A stretch of 37,836 nucleotides of DNA from Labilithrix sp. (GCA_019637225.1 JAHBWC010000078.1:1-37836); one strand, 5' to 3'. Numbered from the stretch's first letter, positions 15,133 to 23,721 are shown. A program made the numbers and translations. Notes: generated from the sequence alone by a model not told the origin.

Positions 15133-16413
15133 ATGGCCGTCCTCGGTCCCAGTTACGATCCCAGCCAGGTGCTCGTCATGATCCTCGCCGGCGGCGAGGG
15201 CAAGCGCCTCTACCCGCTCACCCTCGACCGCGCCAAGCCCGCGGTCCCATTTGCGGGGCGCTACCGCATCATCGACATCGTCCTGTCGAACTTCGTCAAC
15301 TCGGGTCTCGCGCGCATCAAGGTGCTGACGCAGTACAAGAGCGCGTCGCTCGAGGAGCACATCGCGCGCGTCTGGCGCCTGTCGCCGATGCTCGACCAGT
15401 TCATCGAGGCCATCCCGGCGCAGCAGCGCACGGGCCTGTCGTGGTTCAAGGGATCGGCCGACGCGGTCTACCAGTGCCAGCACGTCATCACCGACGAGCG
15501 GCCGGAGATCGTCGCCATCTTCGGCGGAGACCACGTCTACAAGATGGACGTGCGGCAGATGATCAACGCGCACGTCCAGCGCAACGCCGCGGCGACGGTC
15601 GCTGCGATCCCGGTGCCGAAGAAGGAGGCGAGCGACTTCGGCGTCCTCGAGATCGACCAGAACGGGCGGATCATCGCGTTCCACGAGAAGGTGAAAAACC
15701 CTCCGACGATGCCCGGCTCGTCCGACATGTGCCTCGCGTCGATGGGCAACTACGTCTTCCGCAAGGAAGACCTGATCCGCGAGCTGAACCGCGACGCGGC
15801 GGTCGAGACGAGCAAGCACGACTTCGGCCACGACATCCTCCCGCGCATGGTCACGGACGGGCAGGACGTCTACGTCTACGACTTCGCGAAGAACCTCGTC
15901 CCCGGCGAGGAGGAGCGCGCGCACGGCTACTGGCGCGACGTCGGGACCATCGAGGCCTACTGGGAGGCGCAGATGGACCTCATCGCGATCCACCCGCTCT
16001 TCAACCTCTATAACGATCGCTGGCCGATCCGCACCGGCGTCACCCACGACCCGCCGGCGAAGTTCGTGTTCCGCGACGAGGCCCACGCGCGCGTCGGCAT
16101 CGCGACCGACTCGATGGTGAGCCACGGCTGCATCATCTCCGGCGGCCGCATCCACCGGAGCGTCCTCAGCGTCGGCTGCCGCGTGAACTCGTTCGCCGAG
16201 ATCGAGGAGAGCGTCCTCTACGAGCGCGTCCGCGTCGGCCGCCACGCCAAGCTCCGGCGGTGCATCATCGACAAGGACGTCGAGGTGCCGCCCGGCGTCG
16301 AGGTGGGCTTCAACCTCGAGGCCGACCGCAAGCGCTTCTTCGTCACCGACAACGGGCTCGTCGTCATCCCGAAGCGCGCCAAGCTCGACGACGAGAAGAT
16401 GTGGCGGCTCTGA
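15133..16413 (+). CDS. glgC: Glucose-1-phosphate adenylyltransferase
   Basis: 426 residues, full length for GlgC, which makes ADP-glucose from ATP and glucose-1-phosphate as the first step of glycogen synthesis. The nucleotidyltransferase domain begins with ILAGGEGKRLYPLTLDRAKP, then WFKGSADAVYQ, GGDHVYKMD, SDFGVLEID and YWRDVGTIEAYWEA. The C-terminal left-handed beta-helix is seen in the VGIATDSMVSHGCIISGG, SVLSVGCRV and LRRCIIDKDV repeats. The start is ATG 15133; the frame is open much further upstream, over xdhC, but without coding similarity. No glgA, glgB or other glycogen gene is in the window. The phosphoesterase gene starts 27 bases after the stop and is probably co-transcribed. Confidence 0.97.
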   Translation: MAVLGPSYDPSQVLVMILAGGEGKRLYPLTLDRAKPAVPFAGRYRIIDIVLSNFVNSGLARIKVLTQYKSASLEEHIARVWRLSPMLDQFIEAIPAQQRTGLSWFKGSADAVYQCQHVITDERPEIVAIFGGDHVYKMDVRQMINAHVQRNAAATVAAIPVPKKEASDFGVLEIDQNGRIIAFHEKVKNPPTMPGSSDMCLASMGNYVFRKEDLIRELNRDAAVETSKHDFGHDILPRMVTDGQDVYVYDFAKNLVPGEEERAHGYWRDVGTIEAYWEAQMDLIAIHPLFNLYNDRWPIRTGVTHDPPAKFVFRDEAHARVGIATDSMVSHGCIISGGRIHRSVLSVGCRVNSFAEIEESVLYERVRVGRHAKLRRCIIDKDVEVPPGVEVGFNLEADRKRFFVTDNGLVVIPKRAKLDDEKMWRL

Positions 16414-16440
16414 TGGGAAGGACGCAGCGAGGGCCGGGCG

Positions 16441-17160
16441 GTGCGCACGGTCATCGTCGGTGACGTACACGGCTGCTCGAGCGAGCTCGACGCGCTCCTC
16501 GACGCCGTCGCGTTCACGAGCGGCGATCGGCTCGTCTTCGTCGGAGATCTGATCGTCCGCGGCCCCGACTCGCTCGGCGTCCTCGACATCGCGCGGACCA
16601 CCGGCGCGATCATGGTTCGCGGCAACCACGAGCAGAAGCTCCTCGACTGGCACGAGGGTCGCCAGCGCTGGCTCCACGGTCAGGAGCCCGCGCGGCAGCC
16701 GATCGGCAAGCTTCACCGCGACCTCGGGCGCGCGCTCCGGCCGATCGACTGGTCGCTCCTCGAGACCTCCAAGCTCTGGCTCGACCTGCCGGACCACGAC
16801 GCCCGCGTCGTCCACGCGGGGATCGATCCGGCGCTCCCGTTCGAGCGGCAGTCGCCGGACACACTCTTGCGGATCCGCACGGTGACCGCGCCGGGGAGCG
16901 CGCGTGGGCAGGGCGCCGTGCTCTGGGGCACGCGCTACACGGGCCCCCCGCACATCCTGTTCGGTCACAACGCGGCACCGGGCCTCCAGCTGCACGAATG
17001 GGCCACCGGCCTCGACACCGGCTGCGTCTACGGCGGCCGCCTCACCGCGATGGTGCTCGCCGAGGGCCAGCGCGTCCCTCGCGCCGTCGCCGCCCGGAGG
17101 GCCCTGCTCGTCTCGCAGCCCGCGCGTCAGGTGTGGTTCGTCCCGGCGCGCCCTGCGTGA
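16441..17160 (+). CDS. Metallophosphoesterase, ApaH/PP-phosphatase-like
   Basis: 239 residues from GTG 16441. The calcineurin-like two-metal motifs are complete: GDVHGC with Asp8 and His10, GDLIVRGPDS with Asp36, RGNHE with Asn62 and His63, VVHAG and FGHNA. This order resembles symmetrical diadenosine tetraphosphatase (ApaH) and bacterial PP-family phosphatases; the sequence alone does not decide between a nucleotide and a phosphoprotein substrate. The last 30 residues are basic. There is no TAnnnT element near the start and only a weak purine-rich site (CGAGGG), consistent with translation from the glgC transcript. Confidence 0.88.
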   Translation: MRTVIVGDVHGCSSELDALLDAVAFTSGDRLVFVGDLIVRGPDSLGVLDIARTTGAIMVRGNHEQKLLDWHEGRQRWLHGQEPARQPIGKLHRDLGRALRPIDWSLLETSKLWLDLPDHDARVVHAGIDPALPFERQSPDTLLRIRTVTAPGSARGQGAVLWGTRYTGPPHILFGHNAAPGLQLHEWATGLDTGCVYGGRLTAMVLAEGQRVPRAVAARRALLVSQPARQVWFVPARPA

Positions 17161-17268
17161 CGGGCGGCGCCGGGAAGACCGGCGGGGCCGCGCGCCTCGG
17201 GCTGCCGGCCGGCTCCGCGCGGCGAGACCGCTCGACGCTCCTGTGGTGACTCGCGCCGAGCCGCGCGC

Positions 17269-17274
17269 TAATGT
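17269..17274 (+). promoter_or_regulatory. Candidate -10 (TAATGT) of the third TPR gene
   Basis: TAATGT overlaps a possible ATG at 17271 and ends eight bases before ATG 17283, so the downstream start with a leaderless mRNA is preferred. Confidence 0.5.
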
Positions 17275-17282
17275 CGCTCGCC

Positions 17283-18227
17283 ATGATGCGGGGTCCGCGG
17301 AAACTTTCGGCGTCGCTCTCGCTCGTCCTCTCGGCCGCGCTCGTGCTCCCCGGCGCGCCCGCGTTCGCGCAGCCGAAGCCCGCCCCGGCGAAGCCCGCCG
17401 CGGCGCCCGCGCAGCAAGCGCCGCAGGACCTGATCGCGAAGGGCCAGCAGCTCTTCGAGGACCAGCAGTACGAGGACTCGATCCAGACGCTCTCGGCCGC
17501 CCTCCTTCGCCCGAGCAACACGAAGGAGCAGAAGGTCGAGATCTACCGGCTCCTCGCGCTCAACTACATCACGCTCGGCCGCAAGGACGAGGCGGACAAC
17601 GCCGTGCGAGGTCTGCTCGTCGCGCAGCCCGACTACCAGCTCCCCGCGAACGAGTCGCCGCGCTTCCGCGACTTCTTCAAGGAGGCGCGCGCGAAGTGGG
17701 AGGCGGAGGGCCGTCCTGGGATCGTCAAGGAGACGCCGACCGAGGCGCCCGTCGTGATCCGTCACGGCTCGCCGGCGTCCGCGGAGAAGGAGAAGGCGAT
17801 CGAGCTTCGCGCGAAGCTCGAGGATCCGGACGGGCGCACCGGCACGGTGAAGCTCTACTTCCGCACCGGCTCGAAAGGCGACTTCGCCGAGACGGTCGCC
17901 GACGTCGACGGCGAGACCGTGCGCGGGCAGATCCCGGCGTCCGCGGTGAAGCCGCCGCTCATGGACTACTACTTCGAGGTGCTCGACGGCGGCGGCACCG
18001 TCATCGCCTCGCGCGGCGACTCGCAGGCCCCGCTCCGCATCGCGATCCCGGACGGCGAGAGCTCGGGGTGGGTGCTTCCGCTCGCCATCGGCGGGGGCAT
18101 CCTCGGCGCGGCGGCGATCGTCGGCGGCCTCGCGCTCGCAGGCGTCTTCAAGAGCTCGAGCCCGCCCGCGGGACGCGGCAATTCGACGGTCTCGGTGAAC
18201 GTCGGCGAGTCGGGCTTTCGCTTCTGA
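17283..18227 (+). CDS. Secreted TPR protein with C-terminal membrane helix
   Basis: 314 residues. A signal peptide (about 1-29, ending in APAFAQ) is followed by a Pro/Ala spacer and TPR-like helices at about 48-140 (LIAKGQQLFEDQQYEDS; EIYRLLALNYITLGRKDEAD). A beta-rich domain at about 155-255 (LRAKLEDPDGRTGTVKLYF; YYFEVLDGGGTVIASRGD) looks like an Ig or fibronectin-type fold and replaces the PEGA domain of the other two TPR proteins. One transmembrane helix lies at about 262-288, and the C terminus is VNVGESGFRF. It is a looser relative of 1226-2203 and 6225-7370. The prmA gene starts 59 bases downstream with a good ribosome site and no obvious promoter, so the three genes to 19896 may be one operon. 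Confidence 0.85.
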   Translation: MMRGPRKLSASLSLVLSAALVLPGAPAFAQPKPAPAKPAAAPAQQAPQDLIAKGQQLFEDQQYEDSIQTLSAALLRPSNTKEQKVEIYRLLALNYITLGRKDEADNAVRGLLVAQPDYQLPANESPRFRDFFKEARAKWEAEGRPGIVKETPTEAPVVIRHGSPASAEKEKAIELRAKLEDPDGRTGTVKLYFRTGSKGDFAETVADVDGETVRGQIPASAVKPPLMDYYFEVLDGGGTVIASRGDSQAPLRIAIPDGESSGWVLPLAIGGGILGAAAIVGGLALAGVFKSSSPPAGRGNSTVSVNVGESGFRF

Positions 18228-18276
18228 CGCCCGAGCCTCCGAGCTGCCGAGCGGCTCGACCTCTCCAAGACCGAAC

Positions 18277-18283
18277 AGGTGAG
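18277..18283 (+). promoter_or_regulatory. Ribosome binding site of prmA (AGGTGAG)
   Basis: AGGTGAG lies three bases before GTG 18287 and decides that start. It is one of the few strong Shine-Dalgarno sequences here and belongs to a gene without a nearby -10-like element. Confidence 0.6.
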
Positions 18284-18286
18284 ATC

Positions 18287-19165
18287 GTGAGCGAGCCTCG
18301 TTATCCGTACGTCCACGTCGACGTCACCCCCGAGCTGGTCGACGAGACGAGCGCCCTCCTCTTCGACCTCGGCGCGGAGGGCGTCGAGGAGCGCGACGAG
18401 GGCACGCTCGCCAAGACCGCCGCGAGCGGCAAGGTCACGCTCGTCGCCGCGTTCGCGACGCGCGAGGACGCCGAAGGAGCGATCGCCGAGCTCGGCGCCG
18501 AGCTCGCGCCTCGCTACGAGGAGATCGTCGGCGACGCCTGGCGCGACGCCTGGAAGGAGCACTACCGCCCCTTCACGATCGCGCGAACCTCGGACGGTCG
18601 CGCGGTCGTCGTCCGCCCGCCCTGGGAGCCCCACGCGCCGAAGCCGGGCGAGAGCGTGCTCGAGCTCGAGCCGGGGCGCGCCTTCGGGACCGGCCTCCAC
18701 GAGACGACGCGGCTCGTCGCGCAGGCGCTCGCCGACCACGCGAGCGAGCTCGACGGCGTCACGCTGCTCGACGTCGGATGCGGGAGCGGCGTGCTCGCGC
18801 TCGTCGCGCTCTCGCTCGGAGCCTCCCGCGCGATCGCGGTCGACGTCGATCCGGAGTCGATCGACGTCACGCGCGAGAACGCCGCGCGCAACGCCCTGAC
18901 CGATCGCGTCGACGCGAGCACGACGCCGATCGAGTCGGTCGACCTCGTCTCGCCGGTCGTCGTCGCCAACATCGAGGCCCGGGTGCTGATCCCGATGGCG
19001 GCCGAGCTCGCGCGACACGTCGCCGACGGCGGCCTCCTCCTGCTCTCGGGCGTCCTCGTCCCGCAGCGCGACGACGTTCGCGCCGCGTACCCCGACTTCG
19101 AGCTCTCCGCGGCGCCGGAGATGGGCGAGTGGACGCTGCTCGCGCTCCGGAAGCGCGCGAGGTGA
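18287..19165 (+). CDS. prmA: Ribosomal protein L11 methyltransferase
   Basis: 292 residues from GTG 18287. PrmA trimethylates ribosomal protein L11 using S-adenosylmethionine. The N-terminal substrate-recognition domain (about 1-95) is followed by DAWRDAWKEHYRPF, GRAFGTGLHETTRL, the SAM-binding motif LLDVGCGSGVLALVAL, the acidic AVDVDPESI and VVANIEARVL in place of the usual NILA block. Length and order are typical. Its stop overlaps the rsmE start (GTGA at 19162-19165), indicating translational coupling of two translation-apparatus methyltransferases, an arrangement known from other bacteria. Confidence 0.95.
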   Translation: MSEPRYPYVHVDVTPELVDETSALLFDLGAEGVEERDEGTLAKTAASGKVTLVAAFATREDAEGAIAELGAELAPRYEEIVGDAWRDAWKEHYRPFTIARTSDGRAVVVRPPWEPHAPKPGESVLELEPGRAFGTGLHETTRLVAQALADHASELDGVTLLDVGCGSGVLALVALSLGASRAIAVDVDPESIDVTRENAARNALTDRVDASTTPIESVDLVSPVVVANIEARVLIPMAAELARHVADGGLLLLSGVLVPQRDDVRAAYPDFELSAAPEMGEWTLLALRKRAR

Positions 19166-19896
19166 CCGTACGCGCGCCGGTGCCCGATCTCGCGGAGGGC
19201 GAGCGCGCGCTTCCGGCAGAGACCTCGCGCTACCTGTGTCGGGTCCGGCGCCTCGTCGCGGGCGATCGCTTCGTCGCCTTCGATCCGGCGACCCGCACCG
19301 AGGCCGACGCTGTGATCGTCGAGGCGTCGGCGGAGGCCGCGCGCGTCGCGGTCGGAGCGCCGCGGCCCGCGAGCGTCGTCGCGGGCGCCGAGCTCGTCCT
19401 CGTCTACGCGCTGGCGAAGGGCGACAAGGTCGACACGGTGGTCCGCGACGCGACCGAGCTCGGCGCCACGCGCGTGCTCGTCACTCGCACCGAGCGCGCC
19501 GTCGTGAAGGCGTCACGCGATAGGGCGGCCGACAAGCTCGACCGCTGGCGCCGCGTCGCGGAGCAGGCCGCGAGGCAGTGTGGCCGCTCGGACCCACCGG
19601 CGATCGACGGCGTCTTCGACTGGCCCGAGGCGCTCGAGCGCGCCGGCGACTGCGAAGCGCGCTTCTGCCTCGATCCGCGCGCGCCCGACGCGCTCGGCCG
19701 CGGCCTCCGAACCGCCGTAGAGCAGGGCGCGTCTGTGGCCTTCGCCGTCGGTCCCGAAGGCGGACTCTCGGCGGCCGAGGTCGACCTCGCGCGCGCGAAG
19801 GGCTTCCTCCCGGCGTCGCTCGGCGCGTTCGTCCTCCGCACCGAGACGGTCGCCGCCGCCGTCCTCGGCGCCGTCCGCGTCCTCGCGGGCCGCTGA
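19162..19896 (+). CDS. rsmE: 16S rRNA m3U1498 methyltransferase
   Basis: 244 residues. RsmE methylates N3 of U1498 in 16S rRNA. The N-terminal PUA-like domain includes SRYLCRVRRLVAGDRF; the SPOUT knot domain has LAKGDKVDTVVRDATELGA, EQAARQCGRSDPP, FAVGPEGGLSAAEVDLA and LGAFVLRTETVAAAVLGA, all family signatures. The start GTG overlaps the prmA stop by four bases, and no other start suits the PUA fold. The convergent histidine kinase gene ends only seven bases away, leaving no room for a conventional terminator. Confidence 0.96.
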   Translation: MTVRAPVPDLAEGERALPAETSRYLCRVRRLVAGDRFVAFDPATRTEADAVIVEASAEAARVAVGAPRPASVVAGAELVLVYALAKGDKVDTVVRDATELGATRVLVTRTERAVVKASRDRAADKLDRWRRVAEQAARQCGRSDPPAIDGVFDWPEALERAGDCEARFCLDPRAPDALGRGLRTAVEQGASVAFAVGPEGGLSAAEVDLARAKGFLPASLGAFVLRTETVAAAVLGAVRVLAGR

Positions 19897-19903
19897 CGGC
19901 TCT

Positions 19904-21295
19904 TCAGGCCGGCGCCGGCACGGGCTCGGCGAAGCTCGCGACCTCGCCCGTCGGGAGCTCGAACCAGAAGATGCAGCCGCAGCCGGGGACCGAACGAACG
20001 CCGACGCGCCCGCCGTGCGCTTCGGCGAGACGCTTCACCGTCGCGAGGCCGAGGCCGATGCCCGGCTCCGTCGCGCTGTGCGATCGCGCATACGGCTGGA
20101 AGATGTGCGGCTCGACGTCGGGCGCGAGCCCCGGTCCCGTGTCCTCGACCTCGACGTGGATGCACTGGGCGTTGTGGTAGGTGCGGATCTCGATTCGCCG
20201 CACGGGTCCGTCGCCGATGTACTTGATCGCGTTGCGCGCGAGGTTCGCGATGAGGCTCGTCAAGACGCCGGCGTTGCACTTCGCGAAGCAGACGCCGTCG
20301 TCCTTGATCGCGAGGTCGATCGCGCGTTCTTCGGCGAGCGGCTGGAGCTCGCTGGCGACGTCGATCAGGGTCGCTCGCAGATCGGCGCGCGCGTCCGGGT
20401 CGGGCGTGGCTCCGGCGCGGGCGAAGTCGAGCAGGCCGTTGACGAGGCGCTTGACGCGGTTCAGCGCCGAGGTCCCTCGCTCGACGACCCGAGCGCGCTT
20501 CTCGTCGTCCTGCTCTGGCTGGCTCGCGAGCTGCAGCGCGAAGGAGACCGCGCCGAGGGGGCTCAGGATGTCGTGCGCCACGCGCCCGGCGAACTGCTCG
20601 AGCTCGGAGGCCCGCTCTCCCTCGAGCGCGCGATGCCGCTCGACGAGCGCGGCGTGGTCGCGAATCACGCCGCGCAGCATCACGGCTCCCGCGACCGCGA
20701 TCACCGTCGCGAGCGCGTCGAGGCCGAACGCCGCGTAGGTGGCCTTGCTGCGGATGCGCTGGATCTCCAGCGCGAGGTCGTGGGCGTGCGTGGCGTTGAC
20801 CTCGATCACGTCCATGATCGCGGCGCTGAGGTTCGTCGCCGCGGTCGCGAAGTCCATCGACAGCGTCGAGCTCGCCTGCACGACGTCACCGCGCGCGGTC
20901 TCCTGCTGGAACCGCGTCACGGTGTCGTCGAGCGCCTTCTGCGTGCGCAGGACGTTCCCCCAGAGCGCCTGCTCCTCCGGCCACACCGGGAGCATGAGGT
21001 AGACGTCCATTTCCTGCTCGATGACGTGCATCGAGTGGGCGACGGCGCGAGGGTCGGCGCGCTGACCACGCTCGACCCGGTCGAGCTCGTCGCGCATGAG
21101 AAACTGCAGGTTGCGGATCTCGCTTCGCACCGCCGTCAGGTGCTCGATGCTAGGAGCCGTGTTGTAGGCGATCTCGCGTGCGGCGCGGTCGGTCGCGAAC
21201 GACTGCCACTGCGAGAGCGCCGTCGCCCCGAGAAAGCTCAAGATCACGACCGCGAAGATCGCGGGAAGCCACAACGTCCAGCGGGGCCGATCCAT
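19904..21295 (-). CDS. Membrane sensor histidine kinase, orphan
   Basis: 463 residues from ATG 21295, which has GAGGTG four bases upstream; GTG 21301 overlaps that site and is less likely. Two transmembrane helices (about 7-28 and 190-209) enclose a helical periplasmic domain of about 160 residues resembling four-helix-bundle sensors. DHp follows, with FAGRVAHDILSPLGAVSF and the phospho-acceptor His241. The ATPase domain has the N box LIANLARNAIKYIG, G1 VEDTGPGLAP and G2 GIGLGLATVKRLAEAHGG, so the kinase should be active. No response regulator is adjacent; the upstream neighbour is a divergent radical SAM gene. The signal is unknown. The target regulator must be encoded elsewhere. Confidence 0.94.
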   Translation of the reverse strand: MDRPRWTLWLPAIFAVVILSFLGATALSQWQSFATDRAAREIAYNTAPSIEHLTAVRSEIRNLQFLMRDELDRVERGQRADPRAVAHSMHVIEQEMDVYLMLPVWPEEQALWGNVLRTQKALDDTVTRFQQETARGDVVQASSTLSMDFATAATNLSAAIMDVIEVNATHAHDLALEIQRIRSKATYAAFGLDALATVIAVAGAVMLRGVIRDHAALVERHRALEGERASELEQFAGRVAHDILSPLGAVSFALQLASQPEQDDEKRARVVERGTSALNRVKRLVNGLLDFARAGATPDPDARADLRATLIDVASELQPLAEERAIDLAIKDDGVCFAKCNAGVLTSLIANLARNAIKYIGDGPVRRIEIRTYHNAQCIHVEVEDTGPGLAPDVEPHIFQPYARSHSATEPGIGLGLATVKRLAEAHGGRVGVRSVPGCGCIFWFELPTGEVASFAEPVPAPA

Positions 21296-21310
21296 TCGCA
21301 CCTCGCTCCG

Positions 21311-21316
21311 TCGTTA
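21311..21316 (-). promoter_or_regulatory. Candidate -10 (TAACGA) of the histidine kinase gene
   Basis: TAACGA would start transcription near 21304, a short leader that includes the GAGGTG ribosome site before ATG 21295. Confidence 0.4.
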
Positions 21317-21324
21317 GCGCTGGC

Positions 21325-21342
21325 GACTCGACTCGTCGAGTC
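21325..21342. promoter_or_regulatory. 18-bp palindrome in the histidine kinase promoter
   Basis: GACTCGACTCGTCGAGTC has perfect 8-bp arms around a 2-base centre. It covers the spacer and -35 position upstream of the TAACGA element, where a dimeric regulator could block the polymerase. It lies between divergent genes and could act on both. Confidence 0.45.
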
Positions 21343-21447
21343 AGCCATCGCATCATCGCGCGGCGACATCGCGAGCCGCGTCCCGAGACCAGCGACTCGA
21401 GAGCTCGTCCGCGCGAGCATGCTCAGTCACGCGCGCGCTCGCGATAG

Positions 21448-21453
21448 TATGCT
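21448..21453 (+). promoter_or_regulatory. Candidate -10 (TATGCT) of the radical SAM gene
   Basis: TATGCT ends seven bases before ATG 21461, the same sequence and nearly the same position as before the gene at 25805; leaderless transcription is predicted. Confidence 0.55.
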
Positions 21454-21460
21454 CGACTCG

Positions 21461-22816
21461 ATGCGCGTGCTCCTCGTCAGCGCGAACCGCGAGCAGTACC
21501 CGGCACCCGTCATGCCGCTCGGGGTTCTCTCGGTCGCGGGCGCCGTCCGAGACGCGCACGAGGTCCGCGTGCTGGACCTCTGCTTCGAGGACGACCCGCT
21601 CCGCGCTGCGGGCGAGGCCGCGTCGAGCTTCGCGCCCGACGTGGTCGGGATCGGCCTCAGGAACCTCCACGACAACGCGTACGGCTCGAGCGAGCCCCTT
21701 CTCGCCTATTACGAGGACGTCTCGCGGGCCGTTCGGGCGGCGACGCGCGCGCCGCTCGTCCTCGGCGGCGCGGCGATCACCCTCCAGCCCGCGACGCTGC
21801 TCGACCGGCTCGAGGCCGACCACGCCGTCGTCGGCGAAGGCGAGCTCGCGTTTCGCGCGCTCGTGAGCGGGCTCGAGCGCGGCGAGCGGCCCCCGCGCGT
21901 CGTGCGGAGCGCCGTCGCAGAGCGCCGCCTCGTGCAGCTCGACGCCAAGCTCGGCCTGCGTGTGCCGCCCATCCCGGCCTCGGAGCTCGACGCGCTCGCG
22001 CCGCCGGCGCGCGATCTCGTCGATCCGCGGTACCTCGAGGTCGACGGGACCGAGAGCTTCCAGACGAAGCGCGGATGCGCGTTCCAGTGCGCGTATTGCG
22101 ACTACCCCGACCTCGAGGGCCGCAAGGTGCGCATGCGCGATCCGGAGCGGATCGCGGACGAGATCGCCCTCCGCGCGCGCGTCCCCGGCGTGTCCTACGC
22201 GTTCATCGTGGACAGCGTCTTCAACGTCCCGCGGGCTCACGCGCTCGCCGTCTGCGAAGCCCTCGAGCGGCGCGGCTCGCCCCTGCCCTGGGTCTGCTAC
22301 GCGACGCCCGCGTCGCTCGACGACGAGCTCGTCGCCGCGATGCGCCGAGCCGGGTGCGCCGGAGCCGAGCTCGGCACCGACACGGGCACGCCGCGCGTGC
22401 TCGAGCGTCTGCGGAAGCCGTTCGATCTCGACGACGTGCGGAGGGTGCGACAGTCGTTCCTTCGTCACGGAGTCGCCGACGCGCACTCCTTCGTCCTCGG
22501 CGCCGAGGGCGAGACCGTCGAGGAGGCCGAAGGCACGCTCGCCTTCGTCCGCGAGCTCGATCCCGACGTCGCGGTGTTCGTCGTCTTCATGGAAGACCGC
22601 GAGGAGCGCACGCCCGGCCGCGCCGCGCACCACCAAGCGCTCCTCGATCTCCTCGCGCGCGAGGCGCCGAAGCACAGCGGGTGGATCGTCCCGGAGCTCG
22701 GGATCCGGTTCGGCGAGAAGGTCCGCCGGCTCGTCGCGGGCCGGAGGCTGCGAGGCCCCGCGTGGCTCCACCTCGCGGCGGCGCGCCGGCGCGCGGGCGC
22801 GAGGCTCAGAAGTTGA
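21461..22816 (+). CDS. B12-binding-type radical SAM protein
   Basis: 451 residues. The N-terminal Rossmann-like domain (about 1-140: LLVSANREQYPAPVMPLGVL, VLDLCFEDD, PDVVGIGLRN, LVLGGAAITLQP, VVGEGELAFRAL) is of the cobalamin-binding type without the DxHxxG base-off motif, as in many of this class. The radical SAM domain begins at KRGCAFQCAYCDYP, where Cys206, Cys210 and Cys213 hold the [4Fe-4S] cluster. ELGTDTGTPRVLERLRKPF and SFVLGAEGETVEE are typical later blocks. These enzymes methylate or rearrange unreactive carbons, including lipid intermediates. Substrate is not evident; the neighbours (acyltransferase and desaturase) make a lipid possible. Its stop overlaps the end of the convergent acyltransferase gene by 11 bases. 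Confidence 0.92.
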   Translation: MRVLLVSANREQYPAPVMPLGVLSVAGAVRDAHEVRVLDLCFEDDPLRAAGEAASSFAPDVVGIGLRNLHDNAYGSSEPLLAYYEDVSRAVRAATRAPLVLGGAAITLQPATLLDRLEADHAVVGEGELAFRALVSGLERGERPPRVVRSAVAERRLVQLDAKLGLRVPPIPASELDALAPPARDLVDPRYLEVDGTESFQTKRGCAFQCAYCDYPDLEGRKVRMRDPERIADEIALRARVPGVSYAFIVDSVFNVPRAHALAVCEALERRGSPLPWVCYATPASLDDELVAAMRRAGCAGAELGTDTGTPRVLERLRKPFDLDDVRRVRQSFLRHGVADAHSFVLGAEGETVEEAEGTLAFVRELDPDVAVFVVFMEDREERTPGRAAHHQALLDLLAREAPKHSGWIVPELGIRFGEKVRRLVAGRRLRGPAWLHLAAARRRAGARLRS

Positions 22817-23669
22817 ACCACTGCGAGGGATGCGCGCGGAGAAACGCCGTGACCCGATCGGCGATCGACTGCGCCGCGAGCGCGGTCGACTCGGGAGGGT
22901 CACGGCGGCCGAGGCGGATCGGCTCGTGGATGACGATGCGGTAGCGCCGGAAGCCCACGCGCGCGCAGAAGATCGGCAGGATCGGGGCACCCGTGAGGCG
23001 CGCGAGCCGGAACGGGCCTTCCGGAAGCGCGCTGCCGGCGTCGAAGAGCCGCGCAGGCACGGTGCGCATCCCCGGCGGCGTCCGATCGAGCTGCATCGCG
23101 ACGACGCCTCCGCCGCGGAGGTGGCCGAGGAGCGGCAGCGCGTCGAGCGCGTCGTTGCCGACGTGGACGACGCGCACGCGCGCCTTGCCACGCACCTCGT
23201 CGTGCAGGCGCTCGGCCGCCGCGTCGGCCTCGTGCGCCATCACGATGACCATGTCGAGCGCGAGGTCGCCCGTGAGCAGCGCCCCGAGGACGTCCCAGCC
23301 GCCGGAGTGGATCGTCCCGATGATGAACGGCCCGCCGAGCACCGCGCGGAGGTGCTCTCCCCCCTCGATGCTCGGCTCGAGCGGCCGCTCGTTCTTCGAG
23401 CCCGTGGCCAGCGACTCGCCGAGCGCTCCGGCGAAGCTCGCGAAGGTCCGCATCGTGTCGACGGCGTCGCGCCACGGCGGAGCGGGCCCGCGGACGAGGT
23501 GGAGGTTCGCGACCACGCGCCGGCGCGCGTCCTTCGAGAGCACCGCGGCGGTCCAGCCCACCACGGGTGGGCTGTAGCGGAGCACCCAGAACGGGCCGCG
23601 CGACGCCCCGAGCCAGGCGAGCCTTCGGAGGAACGCGGAGTGACGGGTCACCGCCATGCGTGCCGGCAT
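22806..23669 (-). CDS. LpxL/HtrB-like acyltransferase
   Basis: 287 residues. The lipid A acyltransferase superfamily transfers acyl chains at the cytoplasmic face of the inner membrane. The HX4D/E catalytic motif is IHSGGWD (His121, Asp126), followed by VVAMQLDRTPPGM and LPEGPFRLARLTGAPILPIF, as in this family. An N-terminal hydrophobic stretch (FWVLRYSPPVVGWTAAVL) could be the anchor. The protein is a little shorter than E. coli LpxL (about 306). A distal position among lipid genes fits, but lysophospholipid or mannosyl-lipid acceptors are equally possible. The start is uncertain between ATG 23669 and ATG 23657. Its 3' end overlaps the radical SAM gene tail to tail. Confidence 0.85.
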   Translation of the reverse strand: MPARMAVTRHSAFLRRLAWLGASRGPFWVLRYSPPVVGWTAAVLSKDARRRVVANLHLVRGPAPPWRDAVDTMRTFASFAGALGESLATGSKNERPLEPSIEGGEHLRAVLGGPFIIGTIHSGGWDVLGALLTGDLALDMVIVMAHEADAAAERLHDEVRGKARVRVVHVGNDALDALPLLGHLRGGGVVAMQLDRTPPGMRTVPARLFDAGSALPEGPFRLARLTGAPILPIFCARVGFRRYRIVIHEPIRLGRRDPPESTALAAQSIADRVTAFLRAHPSQWFNF

Positions 23670-23721
23670 TCTCTCACGTCACGCCGCGTTCAGGGCTGGG
23701 CTCGCGGACCTCCCGGCCCCG

